Assembly: GCF_002532045.1 (NCBI RefSeq)
Contig: NZ_NWTG01000033.1
Span: 1-64,000 of the forward strand
Origin: Bradyrhizobium sp. C9
Lineage (GTDB): Bacteria > Pseudomonadota > Alphaproteobacteria > Rhizobiales > Xanthobacteraceae
Direction: 5' to 3'
DNA: 64,000 bases
Shown here: in pieces, positions 16,292-24,669 of the stretch
Layout of the letters: each line of letters opens with the position of its first letter
Position numbering within the stretch: position 1 is the stretch's first letter
Notes under the pieces: generated by a model
The model's input: the letters and a program-made list of their open reading frames with translations, nothing else
What the model was told of the DNA's origin: nothing
The model's database searches: none
Made by a program: the position numbers and the translations under genes

Positions 16292-17704
16292 ATGCAAACG
16301 CTGCTCACGAGGGCCCAGGTAACGCTGCTCAATGTGGCCGCGGCGGTCGCAATCCTGCTGACATCAGTCCAGCCCGCACCGGCCGACGAGGACAAGACGG
16401 TTGTCTTTGTCTGCCAGCACGGCGTGGTGAACAGCCAGATGGCGGCCGCCTATTTCAACAAGGCTGCGCAGGAGCGCCGATTGCGGTTCAAGGCGGTCTC
16501 GCGCGGCATCGACCTTTATCGGTCAGTGCCAGTCAGGATCCGGGACGGGCTTACGCTGGACGGTCTGGAGGTGGCGAACACGCCGCAACAACTGACCTTG
16601 GACGACATGACCGCGGCGGACCAGGTGGTGGCGTTCGATCGGATTCCCGCCGGGCGGCGAGGACGAGCCGACGTGACCTACTGGTCCGGCATTCCCCTGG
16701 GTATCGATGATTATGAGTCAACCCGGGACCAAATCGTCCGCCGTATCGACGCACTTATTCCGGCGCTCGCGGCCGAAGCGGCAAGAGACCGAGCGCCCCT
16801 CCAGCTCGAAGCGAAAATCCTGCTCGGCGATGTCCGCGGGCGGATCGATCACCTGGCAGTCGACCTGAAACGCCAGCGATTGTTCGTGGCCGAGCTTGGC
16901 AATGACAGCATCGGCGTCGTCGACCTGGCTGCCCACAGCCTGCTGCGAACCGTTGGCGGGCTGAACGAACCGCAGGGCGTCGGCTATGAGCCATCGACCG
17001 AGACCCTCTATGTCGCCAATGCCCGTGACGGATCGGTGCGACTGTTCGAGGCCAACGAGTACAAGGCGACCGGGCGGATCGAACTTGGCAGCGATGCGGA
17101 CAACATTCGGATCGACGCGGCGGCTAAGCATGTTGTCGTAGGCTATGGTGATGGCGGTCTGGCGGTGCTCGATCCGTCCACCCGCACCAAGGTACGAAGC
17201 CTGCCGCTGAGGGCGCATCCGGAAAGTTTCCAGCTTGAGCCCGACAGCGGACGCATCTTCGTCAACCTGCCTGACGCGCATGCGGTCGCGGTCGTGGACG
17301 GTGCTTCCGGGAAACAGCTTGCCAATTGGCCGTTGGACAAGGGCGGCAACTTCGCGATGACCATCGATCGCGATCGAGGGCGTGTGCTTGTGGCGTACCG
17401 TAGTCCCACCGAACTTGCCGTCTTTTCGACGGACGGCAAACCGATCGCGAACGCTGAGACCTGCGGCGATGTCGACGATCTCTTCATCGATGCAAAACGC
17501 GAGCGGGTTTATGTGAGTTGCGGCGCAGGCTACGTCGATGTGTTCGAAATCGATGGATCCGTCTATCGACGGATGGCGCGTACGCCGACGGCAACGGGCG
17601 CGCGAACGGCGCTCTTTGTGCCCGAGATGGACCGTCTGTTCGTCGCGGTGCGCGCTGGCCCCGCAGGACCTGCCGCGATATGGGTGTTTAAGCCGACGCC
17701 TTGA
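16292..17704 (+). CDS. Exported phosphatase-like / YncE beta-propeller fusion
   Basis: A 470-residue exported protein with two unlike parts. After a signal peptide (about 1-31), residues about 36-155 match the low-molecular-weight phosphatase/arsenate reductase fold (VVFVCQHGVVNSQMAAAYF, later YWSGIPLGIDDYE). The signature CX5R is altered: Cys41 is kept but the arginine position is Asn47, so normal phosphatase chemistry is doubtful. Residues about 170-470 are a YncE/NHL-like beta-propeller with repeated blades (RLFVAELGNDSIGVVDL, LYVANARDGSVRLFE). It is ten bases after chrA, so probably part of the same operon. The role may be sensing or binding of oxyanions in the periplasm, but this is an inference. 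Confidence 0.75.
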   Translation: MQTLLTRAQVTLLNVAAAVAILLTSVQPAPADEDKTVVFVCQHGVVNSQMAAAYFNKAAQERRLRFKAVSRGIDLYRSVPVRIRDGLTLDGLEVANTPQQLTLDDMTAADQVVAFDRIPAGRRGRADVTYWSGIPLGIDDYESTRDQIVRRIDALIPALAAEAARDRAPLQLEAKILLGDVRGRIDHLAVDLKRQRLFVAELGNDSIGVVDLAAHSLLRTVGGLNEPQGVGYEPSTETLYVANARDGSVRLFEANEYKATGRIELGSDADNIRIDAAAKHVVVGYGDGGLAVLDPSTRTKVRSLPLRAHPESFQLEPDSGRIFVNLPDAHAVAVVDGASGKQLANWPLDKGGNFAMTIDRDRGRVLVAYRSPTELAVFSTDGKPIANAETCGDVDDLFIDAKRERVYVSCGAGYVDVFEIDGSVYRRMARTPTATGARTALFVPEMDRLFVAVRAGPAGPAAIWVFKPTP

Positions 17705-17728
17705 GATTGATCAGGTAGGAGGCGGTGC

Positions 17729-18541
17729 ATGTGCGGACGAAGCCGAGGCTTTTGCAGCTGCCCGACACATCTTGCGCTCGGCGCCGTCGTCGCTTCGGTC
17801 CTCGTTGCCTTGTCCGGTCCCGCATCGGCCTATCGTCCGTTTGACGGCACGGATGCTGCGGTCGCCAAAAAGGGGGAAATCGAGATCGAACTGCAGCCGG
17901 CCGGACGCTTGCGCGACGAGAGCGGGACAAGCCTGATCGCACCGGCCTGGGTCATCAATTACGGACTAAGCGAGAATTGGGAAGCCGTCTTTGAAGGCCA
18001 GGGTCAGACCTCTCTTTCCCCACCCGGACCGACGACCCTGACCGCCGCCGGCGCGTTCCTCAAGCATGTGATCGTGCCCGGAAGCCTGCAGGACAAGACC
18101 GGCCCAAGTGTTGCGACCGAATTTGGCGTCCTGTTACCTGACAGCACCGGCAATTCAGGTGCCGGGTTTAGCCTGGCCGGGATCGTCTCGCAGCGCTGGG
18201 ATTGGGGGACGATACATCTGAACGCCGAGACGGCCCTGACCCGTGACCACCATGGCGACGTGTTCCTGGGCGCAATTGTCGAAGGACCGGCAACATGGAC
18301 GGTACGCCCTGTCGCCGAGATCTTCTACGAGAACGAGTTCGGAAGGCAGGATACGTTCTCGGGCTTGGTCGGGCTGATCTATCGTGTAAGCGATGACCTC
18401 AACTTCGACGTCGCAGTCCGGCACGCGCTCACAGGTGGACAGCCGGTGAACGAGATACGTGCGGGATTGACCTTCGGCTTTCCGCTTTCGGCCTTCGGAA
18501 GTCACGCCGCGCACCAGGCAGGGCCAAACCTGCCACGATAG
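17729..18541 (+). CDS. Outer-membrane beta-barrel protein, MetA/phenol-degradation-like
   Basis: A 270-residue protein with an N-terminal signal region (about residues 12-34, ending PASA) and many alternating beta strands (EIEIELQPAGRL, WEAVFEGQGQTSL, GTIHLNAETALTRDHHGD, LNFDVAVRHALTGG). This is the pattern of the 'transporter'/MetA-type outer-membrane barrels. A strong AGGAGG lies six bases before the ATG and 25 bases separate it from the preceding gene. The C-terminus extends past the last strand. It may give the cluster a route across the outer membrane. Confidence 0.7.
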   Translation: MCGRSRGFCSCPTHLALGAVVASVLVALSGPASAYRPFDGTDAAVAKKGEIEIELQPAGRLRDESGTSLIAPAWVINYGLSENWEAVFEGQGQTSLSPPGPTTLTAAGAFLKHVIVPGSLQDKTGPSVATEFGVLLPDSTGNSGAGFSLAGIVSQRWDWGTIHLNAETALTRDHHGDVFLGAIVEGPATWTVRPVAEIFYENEFGRQDTFSGLVGLIYRVSDDLNFDVAVRHALTGGQPVNEIRAGLTFGFPLSAFGSHAAHQAGPNLPR

Positions 18542-18550
18542 TCTGATCGC

Positions 18551-18841
18551 CTATTGGCGGTCCCGGTTTTCGGGATGCGCCCGCCAGTCGCGGCCAACGG
18601 TCTGGTGTTCCTCATTCGGTGTAGTCTGATTGGCGTGGTCATCTTCGCCGCCCACGGCCTTCCAGTCGCGTCCGATCTTGACGTCCTCTGCGCGATTGCG
18701 ATCCTGTTCACGGGATTGCTCCGACTGCTGGGGCGTCTGTGCCTGTTGAACGGGAGTGGACTGTGCTTGTGCCGCACCACCGTCGAATGCGAAAATCAGT
18801 GCGAAAGCAGATAACAGTGCAAGCGATGCTGAAATTCTCAT
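18551..18841 (-). CDS. Small exported hydrophilic protein
   Basis: A 96-residue protein with a signal peptide (MRISASLALLSAFALIFAF, cleaved after about residue 26 at AQAQ) and a very hydrophilic Gln/Glu/Asp-rich body. The motif GRDWKA near residue 58 recurs as GRDWRA near residue 83, so the mature chain holds two copies of a short unit. It is convergent with the barrel gene, ending only nine bases away. No family is recognised. Confidence 0.6.
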   Translation of the reverse strand: MRISASLALLSAFALIFAFDGGAAQAQSTPVQQAQTPQQSEQSREQDRNRAEDVKIGRDWKAVGGEDDHANQTTPNEEHQTVGRDWRAHPENRDRQ

Positions 18842-19076
18842 GGTTGTCTCCCTTCCTCGCCAGAACTGTGCACCAACTCGCCGTGAGGGGCTTTGTTCTT
18901 AAAAGCAGGCACGTTTGGCGCGCGCCGTGTGGCGCTGGAACCGGCGGATTCCGCACATTTAGAAACTGAAACACCGCTGCGTTATCGGCGTTGAGAACCC
19001 GATTGCGGCTCTCTAGATCAGGACTTGCCCTACCCGCCCCCTGCGGCGCTGTCATACCCACCGAAGAGTTGAGCCA

Positions 19077-19793
19077 ATGCGACCCCACATCATCTGCCAC
19101 ATGGGCACGTCGATCGACGGCCGGCTTCATCCCAGCCGCTTCACCAAGCCGGCCGCCGGTATCCCGGCTGACGTGCTGCGCTCTCACTATGAGAAGATCC
19201 ATGACGGCTTCAATGCCGATGGATGGATCATCGGCCGCGTCACCATGAACGAGATGGCCAAGGGGACGGAGCGGCAGATCGCCAATGCGCCGAAAGTGCC
19301 GCGCGAGGCGCATCTCGGCAACCGCGACGGCCGCAAGCTCGCTGTCGGCATCGATCCGTCGGGCCGCGTGCATTTCGGCAAGGACAATGTCGGCGGCGAT
19401 CACGCCGTCGCGGTGCTCGGCGAACAAGTCTCGGACAGCCATCTCGCCGAGCTGCGCGAGGACGGCGCGTCCTACATCTTTGCAGGCCTCAAGGGCGACG
19501 ATCTGGCGAGCGCGATGGCGCAGCTCGCATCACTGTTCGGCGCGAGGACGCTGCTGCTCGAAGGCGGCGGCGGGATCAACGGCGCCTTCCTCAAGCAGGG
19601 ACTGATCGACGAGTTCAGCACGTTGATCCATCCGGCGGTCGACGGCGTCTCGGGATCGCAGAGCATCGTCGATTATCACGGCCCAGACGGTGACCACCCC
19701 GGCGCCGGGCAGTCGCTCCGGCTCACCCACTGCGAGACGCTGGAAGGCGGCATGGTCTGGCTGCGCCACGCTGTCGAGCGCGCGCCGGGCTGA
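19077..19793 (+). CDS. RibD C-terminal-domain / dihydrofolate-reductase-fold protein
   Basis: A 238-residue protein with the RibD-C (pyrimidine reductase) fold, which uses NAD(P)H. The N-terminal MRPHIICHMGTSIDGRLHPS is the usual MSLDGRIA-type strand, and the cofactor glycine loop is seen in LLLEGGGGINGAFLKQGLID. A deaminase domain is absent, so it is not a full riboflavin enzyme. It may reduce an unknown heterocycle. It is convergent with the TetR gene, with only five bases between them. Confidence 0.8.
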   Translation: MRPHIICHMGTSIDGRLHPSRFTKPAAGIPADVLRSHYEKIHDGFNADGWIIGRVTMNEMAKGTERQIANAPKVPREAHLGNRDGRKLAVGIDPSGRVHFGKDNVGGDHAVAVLGEQVSDSHLAELREDGASYIFAGLKGDDLASAMAQLASLFGARTLLLEGGGGINGAFLKQGLIDEFSTLIHPAVDGVSGSQSIVDYHGPDGDHPGAGQSLRLTHCETLEGGMVWLRHAVERAPG

Positions 19794-19798
19794 GTCGG

Positions 19799-20527
19799 CT
19801 ACTGCTCGGGATTCTCCACCCAGCCGCTCCTGCACCCCGCGACGAAGAACGCGACGCCGCGCGCGACGTGCTCGTCGAGCTCGGGATCGAGCGCCTTCAA
19901 GTCGACTTCGTAGAGCGCCCGCAGCAGCATCGGCACCGCAATGATGTCGAGGAACAGGCGCGCGGTGGTAGGCAGGTGCTCCGGGGCGAAGGCCGGCAGC
20001 TTGCCGAGCTCGTCGGATTGCGTCAGCTCGCGCAAGAGGTGAACACCGAGCTCGGTGGCGAGCGCGCGCGCCCTCCGGTTGACGGTGGCGGCGAGATCCG
20101 GGAAGCGATGCGCCTCCGCGATCGCAAGCCGCATCAGGCCGATCCGGTCGGCATCAAGGCCCCAGTGCAACAGGGTCGAGGCAACGCTGGTGAGGCGTTC
20201 CTCCACCGTCGCGCCGAGCGGCGCGTCCGCCTTGAACTCCGCGATGCGTGACAGGATGTCCCGCGTCACCACCTCGGTGAACAGCGCCCGCTTGTCGCGG
20301 AATCGCGCATAAATCGTGCGCTTGCCGGAGCGCGCGGCCTCGGAAATCTCGTCGATGCTGGCGCCTTCGAACCCGCGCTCGAGGAACACCTTGCGCGCGG
20401 CATCGAGGATGCGCGCGTCGACCTCGCCGGCCAATTCCTTCGGCGGCCGGCCGGCGCGCACCTCGGCCGGCCTGGTCGCCGTTCTGGTCTTCGGCGCCCG
20501 CGGCATCTTCAGGGTACTGGTGGTCAT
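19799..20527 (-). CDS. TetR/AcrR-family regulator of the EmrAB pump
   Basis: A 242-residue TetR-family repressor. The N-terminal HTH is clear: ILDAARKVFLERGFEGASID then EISEAARSGKRTIYARFRDK. The C-terminal half resembles the AefR-like/TetR_C ligand-binding domain. The open frame continues upstream to 20773, but that would cross the putative operators, so I place the start at 20527. It is divergent from emrA-emrB with two matching dyads in the gap, indicating that it represses the pump and perhaps itself. Confidence 0.85.
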   Translation of the reverse strand: MTTSTLKMPRAPKTRTATRPAEVRAGRPPKELAGEVDARILDAARKVFLERGFEGASIDEISEAARSGKRTIYARFRDKRALFTEVVTRDILSRIAEFKADAPLGATVEERLTSVASTLLHWGLDADRIGLMRLAIAEAHRFPDLAATVNRRARALATELGVHLLRELTQSDELGKLPAFAPEHLPTTARLFLDIIAVPMLLRALYEVDLKALDPELDEHVARGVAFFVAGCRSGWVENPEQ

Positions 20528-20604
20528 CAGTCTTCCCCGGGTTCCATAGGCCGGTCCGGCCGGCAATATCAAGCAATATAGCCCTATCACATCTAGTTGT
20601 AAAT

Positions 20605-20683
20605 AGAACGGTACAGTTCCGTTTCTATTGACGCTGCACTGCCGCGAGACTATTTGTCGCACAGAACGGAACGGTATCGTTCC
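20605..20683. promoter_or_regulatory. Pair of TetR operator candidates
   Basis: Two related 16-bp sites lie between tetR and emrA: AGAACGGTACAGTTCC (20605-20620) and GGAACGGTATCGTTCC (20668-20683). The second is a perfect dyad with 6-bp arms; the first differs at three positions. Both lie before the emrA start (20732), and their centres are 63 bases (six helical turns) apart. Confidence 0.65.
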
Positions 20684-20731
20684 TTTTTGCGAAGGCCTTG
20701 CAGACCTCGCCTGACAGCAGGAGCAGCCATC

Positions 20732-21994
20732 ATGTTTGAAGACACCGTCTTGGAGCGCAACCAAGAAGGGCACGAGCGCATCGAGGGTTCGCCCTCGGCG
20801 CCGGCCTCACGCGAGCTCAACGTCACATCCGAGCGGCCGGAGATCACCGCGCGGGCTCCCGCGCAGGAGCGCCCCGCAAGCAAGCAGCCCGCCCCGCCGG
20901 AAACAGTCCCGGCAGAAGTCGTCCCACAACGGCGCGGCTTCCTGCGCCGCCATCCGGTGGTCTCCGCGATCGGCGCCGTGCTGCTCGCCGCCACGCTCGG
21001 CGGCGGCACGCTCTACATGAACTACAGCGAGCACTTCGAATCCACCGACGACGCCTTCATCGCGGCGCGGCAGTTCGCGCTGGCGCCAAAAGTTTCCGGC
21101 TATATCACCGCGGTTCCGGTCACCGACAACCAGCATGTCGCCGCCGGCGACGTGATCGCGCGCATCGACGACCGCGACTATCGGGTCGCGCTGGCGCAGG
21201 CCGAGGCGCAGGTCGCGGCCGCCCAGGCCAACATCCAGAATGTCGATGCGCAGCTCGACGTGCAGCAGGCGCAGATCGCAGCCAACCAGGCCCAGGTGGA
21301 CCAGGCGCAGGCGGCGCTGACCTTCGCCCAGCAGCAGGCGACGCGCTACCAGCATCTGGAGCAGACCGGATACGGCACGGTGCAGAATTCCGAGCAGTAC
21401 ACCTCGCAACTGCATCAGCAGCAGGCGTCCCTCCTGAGCGCGCAGGCGACGCTCAACCTCGGGCAGCGCCAGGTGGAATCGCTGAAGGCGCAGCGCAAGA
21501 GCGCGGTCGCGAACCTCGCCCAGGCTGAGGCGCAGCGCGACCAGGCAGAGCTCAATCTGTCCTATACGACGGTCACTGCCGCGCAGCCGGGCCGCGTCGT
21601 CAGTCTCTCCGCGGCCGTCGGCCAGTTTGCACAAGCCGGTACCAACCTGACGATGTTCGTGCCCGACCAGACCTGGGTCACCGCGAACTTCAAGGAGATC
21701 CAGCTCGACCAGATGCGCCCGGGCGAGAAGGTGACGCTGAAGATCGACGCCTATCCCGGCCGCACCATCAAGGGCCATGTCGAAAGCGTGCAGCCGGGAT
21801 CGGGCACCGCGTTCTCGCTGCTGCCGGCGCAGAACGCCACCGGCAACTACGTCAAGATCGTTCAGCGCGTGCCAGTCAAGATCGTGATGGACAATCCGCC
21901 GACCGACGTCGCGCTTGGCCCGGGCATGTCTGTCGTCCCGACGGTGCGGATCAACCCCGCGCCGTCGCTGCTCGAGCGTCTTGGAAAGCTCTGA
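20732..21994 (+). CDS. emrA: HlyD-family membrane fusion protein (EmrA)
   Basis: A 420-residue periplasmic adaptor of the EmrA type. A long hydrophilic N-terminal tail (about 1-70) precedes one membrane helix (about 75-95), the HlyD beta-barrel/lipoyl half-motif (STDDAFIAARQFALAPKVSG), an extended Ala/Gln-rich alpha hairpin, and a C-terminal barrel (FKEIQLDQMRPGEKVTLKID). The GGAG at 20720-20723 supports the start at 20732 rather than at the open-frame end. Together with emrB it would form a multidrug efflux pump using a separate TolC-type channel. Confidence 0.93.
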   Translation: MFEDTVLERNQEGHERIEGSPSAPASRELNVTSERPEITARAPAQERPASKQPAPPETVPAEVVPQRRGFLRRHPVVSAIGAVLLAATLGGGTLYMNYSEHFESTDDAFIAARQFALAPKVSGYITAVPVTDNQHVAAGDVIARIDDRDYRVALAQAEAQVAAAQANIQNVDAQLDVQQAQIAANQAQVDQAQAALTFAQQQATRYQHLEQTGYGTVQNSEQYTSQLHQQQASLLSAQATLNLGQRQVESLKAQRKSAVANLAQAEAQRDQAELNLSYTTVTAAQPGRVVSLSAAVGQFAQAGTNLTMFVPDQTWVTANFKEIQLDQMRPGEKVTLKIDAYPGRTIKGHVESVQPGSGTAFSLLPAQNATGNYVKIVQRVPVKIVMDNPPTDVALGPGMSVVPTVRINPAPSLLERLGKL

Positions 21995-22008
21995 TCCGGG
22001 AGGCTGTC

Positions 22009-23610
22009 ATGAGTGCAGCAGCAATCGATGCCAAAAGCCTCCCTGCTCCGGGCGTTGCCGTCAATCCCTGGCTGATCGCCATCGTGGTTGCGCTCGCAAG
22101 CTTCATGGAGGTGCTCGACACCACCATCGCCAACGTCGCGTTGCCTTACATCGCGGGCGGCATGGGTGTGAGCGAGGACGAAGCGTCCTGGGTGGTCACG
22201 ACCTACCTGGTGTCCAACGCCATCATCCTGACCGTCTCGGGCTTCCTCGCGCGAAGGCTCGGGCGCAAGACCTTCTTCCTGATCTGCCTCGGCATCTTCA
22301 CGGTGAGTTCTGTGCTGTGCGGCTTCGCGCCCAACCTCAACGCGCTGCTGCTGTTCCGCATCCTGCAGGGCCTCGGCGGCGGCGGCATGGTGCCGGTGGC
22401 GCAGTCGATCCTCGCCGACGCGTTCCCGCCGACCAAGCGCGGCCAGGCATTTGCGGTGTTCGGGATCGCCGTCGTGGTGGCGCCGGTGGTCGGGCCGACG
22501 CTCGGCGGCTGGCTGTCCGACAATCTGTCCTGGCACTGGTGCTTCCTGATCAACGCCCCGGTCGGCGTGTTCGCGATCGCGCTGATCGCAGCGGTGTTGC
22601 AGGAGCCGGCCAAGGCCAAGGGCGCGCAGAAGGCCGCACAGCCGGACAATACGTTTGACTTCATCGGCTTCGCACTGGTCGCGACCTTCCTCGGCGCGCT
22701 CGAGGTAACGCTCGACCGCGGTCTCGAGGACGACTGGTTCGCTTCGCCCTTCATCATCACCTTCGCGGCGATCAGCGCCACGGCGTTCGTGCTGATGATC
22801 CCGTGGGAGATGACCCGCCGCAATCCGATGATCGACCTCAGGATGGTCGCGACCCGGCAGTTCGGCGCATGCTTCCTGGTGATGCTGGCGACCGGTGCCA
22901 TCCTGCTCGCGACCACCCAGTTCCTGCCGCAGCTGGTGCAGCAGGATTTCGGCTACACCGCGACCTGGGCCGGCCTCGTGCTCTCACCCGGCGGCGTGGT
23001 CACCATGATCATGATGTTCGCGGTCGGCCGGCTCGCCGCCAAGGTGCAGCCGAAATACTTGATCGTCGCCGGCGCGCTGGTGATCGCCGCCTCGATGTAC
23101 AGCATGACCAACGTTTATGCCGATCTCGGCTTCTGGTTCATGGCGCGCTCGCGCATGCTGATCGGCGTCGGCCTGCCCTTGATCTTCGTGCCGATCATGG
23201 CGGCGTCCTATGACGGCATTCCGCCCGACAAGACCGACCAGGCCTCCGCGCTGATCAACGCGGCGCGCAACACCGGCGGCTCGATCGGCGTCTCGATCGT
23301 CTCCAACGTGCTGACCCATCGCCAGCAATTCCACCAGAGCCGGCTGGTCGAGCAGGTGACGCCGTCGAGCCCGCAATACCAGGACACGCTGCACCAGGTG
23401 ACCGATTTCTTCGTCGCCCAGGGCAATTCGCTGGCGCAGGCGCACAGCCAGGCGATCCAGTGGATCGGGCAGCAGGTGCAGACCCAGGCCTCGTTCCTGT
23501 CCTACGTGGACGCGTTCTGGGTCCTGATGCTGATCTCGCTGTCGGCGATCCCGCTGGCGCTGACCTTGCGCAAGGTGAAGCTCGGCGGCCCTGCCCCTGT
23601 CGGCCACTGA
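22009..23610 (+). CDS. emrB: DHA2-family MFS drug efflux permease (EmrB)
   Basis: A 533-residue, about 14-helix permease of the major facilitator superfamily. The DHA2 hallmark LASFMEVLDTTIANVALPYI is near the N-terminus, and helix 5 shows the antiporter motif C region (GIAVVVAPVVGPTLGGWLSD). It uses the proton gradient to expel hydrophobic drugs through EmrA. It begins 14 bases after emrA with a GGAGG ribosome binding site and ends before a hairpin at 23635. Confidence 0.95.
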   Translation: MSAAAIDAKSLPAPGVAVNPWLIAIVVALASFMEVLDTTIANVALPYIAGGMGVSEDEASWVVTTYLVSNAIILTVSGFLARRLGRKTFFLICLGIFTVSSVLCGFAPNLNALLLFRILQGLGGGGMVPVAQSILADAFPPTKRGQAFAVFGIAVVVAPVVGPTLGGWLSDNLSWHWCFLINAPVGVFAIALIAAVLQEPAKAKGAQKAAQPDNTFDFIGFALVATFLGALEVTLDRGLEDDWFASPFIITFAAISATAFVLMIPWEMTRRNPMIDLRMVATRQFGACFLVMLATGAILLATTQFLPQLVQQDFGYTATWAGLVLSPGGVVTMIMMFAVGRLAAKVQPKYLIVAGALVIAASMYSMTNVYADLGFWFMARSRMLIGVGLPLIFVPIMAASYDGIPPDKTDQASALINAARNTGGSIGVSIVSNVLTHRQQFHQSRLVEQVTPSSPQYQDTLHQVTDFFVAQGNSLAQAHSQAIQWIGQQVQTQASFLSYVDAFWVLMLISLSAIPLALTLRKVKLGGPAPVGH

Positions 23611-23634
23611 CGAGATGCTGAGGCCAGCTGCGAT

Positions 23635-23663
23635 ACGCCCGCGCCACCGATCGGCGCGGGCGT
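23635..23663. terminator. Hairpin terminator after emrB
   Basis: A perfect 11-bp stem ACGCCCGCGCC / GGCGCGGGCGT with a seven-base loop, 25 bases after the emrB stop. The following GTTGATT is a weak T-run, so termination may be partial. The facing minus-strand LysR gene ends at 23691. Confidence 0.65.
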
Positions 23664-23690
23664 GTTGATTCCGGATCGTCTCGACGCAGA

Positions 23691-24590
23691 TCAAATACCG
23701 CGGGTGGCGGCAATGATCGTATCCCGCAGCCAGCGGTGCGCTGGCAGATCGTCGAAGCGGCGGTGCCAGCTCATGACGCTCTGCAGCTTGGATGCGTCGA
23801 ACGGCAGCTCACGCATCTCGATCGGATAGGCGCGACGGAATTCGAGCGCGAGCTTGCGCCCGAGGATCGCCACCATGTTCGATTGCACCAGGACCGCGCC
23901 GGCGGACAGATACGGCACATCGGACGCAATGATGCGGCTCGCCTTGCCGGCCCGCAGCCAGGCATCGACGAAATCCAGATCCTCTCCGCTGGAGGTGATT
24001 GCAAGGTGCGGCAGCTCGACCAGCGTTTCGCCCGTCAGCTTCTTGCGCAAGGCCGGGTGACCGGCCCGCAGCACCGCGACGAAGCGGTCCTCGATCAACC
24101 GGCTGGCGGCAAAGCGCTCGCCCTCCAGCGCGCGGGCGGAGATCGCAAGATCGAGCTCGGCGCGATCGAGCCGGTCGGCGAGATTGAGCGTCCCGCTCGG
24201 CACCAGCGTCAGCCGCACCCTGGGTGCCTGCGCGCGCACCGCCGCGATGATCGCGCCGGCCGCGACCACTGCGGCATAATTGTTGACGGCAATGGTGAAG
24301 CGCCGCTCCGCCTGCGCCGGATCGAACCGATCGCCCTCGACCGCGAGCTGCAACTCATTGAGCGCCTTGCGGACCGGCAGCGCCAGCGCTTCCGCCCGCG
24401 GCGTCGGGAGCATGCCCGACGGCGTACGGACGAACAGCTGGTCTTTCAGCGCATGACGCAGCCGGTTCAGCGCGTGGCTCACTGCGGGCTGGCTGATGGC
24501 AAGCGCGCCGGCCGCGCGCACCACGCTGCGCTCGCGCATGATGGCGTCGAACACCAAGAGGAGATTGAGATCGAGATTGCGCATCCGCAT
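23691..24590 (-). CDS. LysR-family regulator
   Basis: A 299-residue LysR regulator. The N-terminal wHTH is clear (LDLNLLLVFDAIMRERSVVR and ISQPAVSHALNRLRHALKDQ), followed by a periplasmic-binding-protein-like sensor domain. The open frame starts at 24590, but the second Met at 24584 (MRNLDLNLLL) gives the family's usual N-terminus and is equally possible. It is divergent from the hydrolase-like gene and the RND pump, with an inverted repeat in the gap, and is presumably their regulator. Confidence 0.9.
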   Translation of the reverse strand: MRMRNLDLNLLLVFDAIMRERSVVRAAGALAISQPAVSHALNRLRHALKDQLFVRTPSGMLPTPRAEALALPVRKALNELQLAVEGDRFDPAQAERRFTIAVNNYAAVVAAGAIIAAVRAQAPRVRLTLVPSGTLNLADRLDRAELDLAISARALEGERFAASRLIEDRFVAVLRAGHPALRKKLTGETLVELPHLAITSSGEDLDFVDAWLRAGKASRIIASDVPYLSAGAVLVQSNMVAILGRKLALEFRRAYPIEMRELPFDASKLQSVMSWHRRFDDLPAHRWLRDTIIAATRGI

Positions 24591-24607
24591 GCCGCATCAT
24601 GCATGAT

Positions 24608-24634
24608 ATGAATTGGTGGATAAAGACAATTCAT
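24608..24634. promoter_or_regulatory. LysR-type operator candidate
   Basis: An 8-bp perfect inverted repeat with an 11-base spacer, ATGAATTG-N11-CAATTCAT (24608-24634), fits the T-N11-A layout of LysR sites. Just upstream is a perfect 12-bp palindrome, ATCATGCATGAT (24596-24607). Both lie in the 79-base gap between the divergent genes. Confidence 0.6.
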
Positions 24635-24669
24635 TTGAATAATATCGGGCTGAGGCCCAGCTTCCGGGC

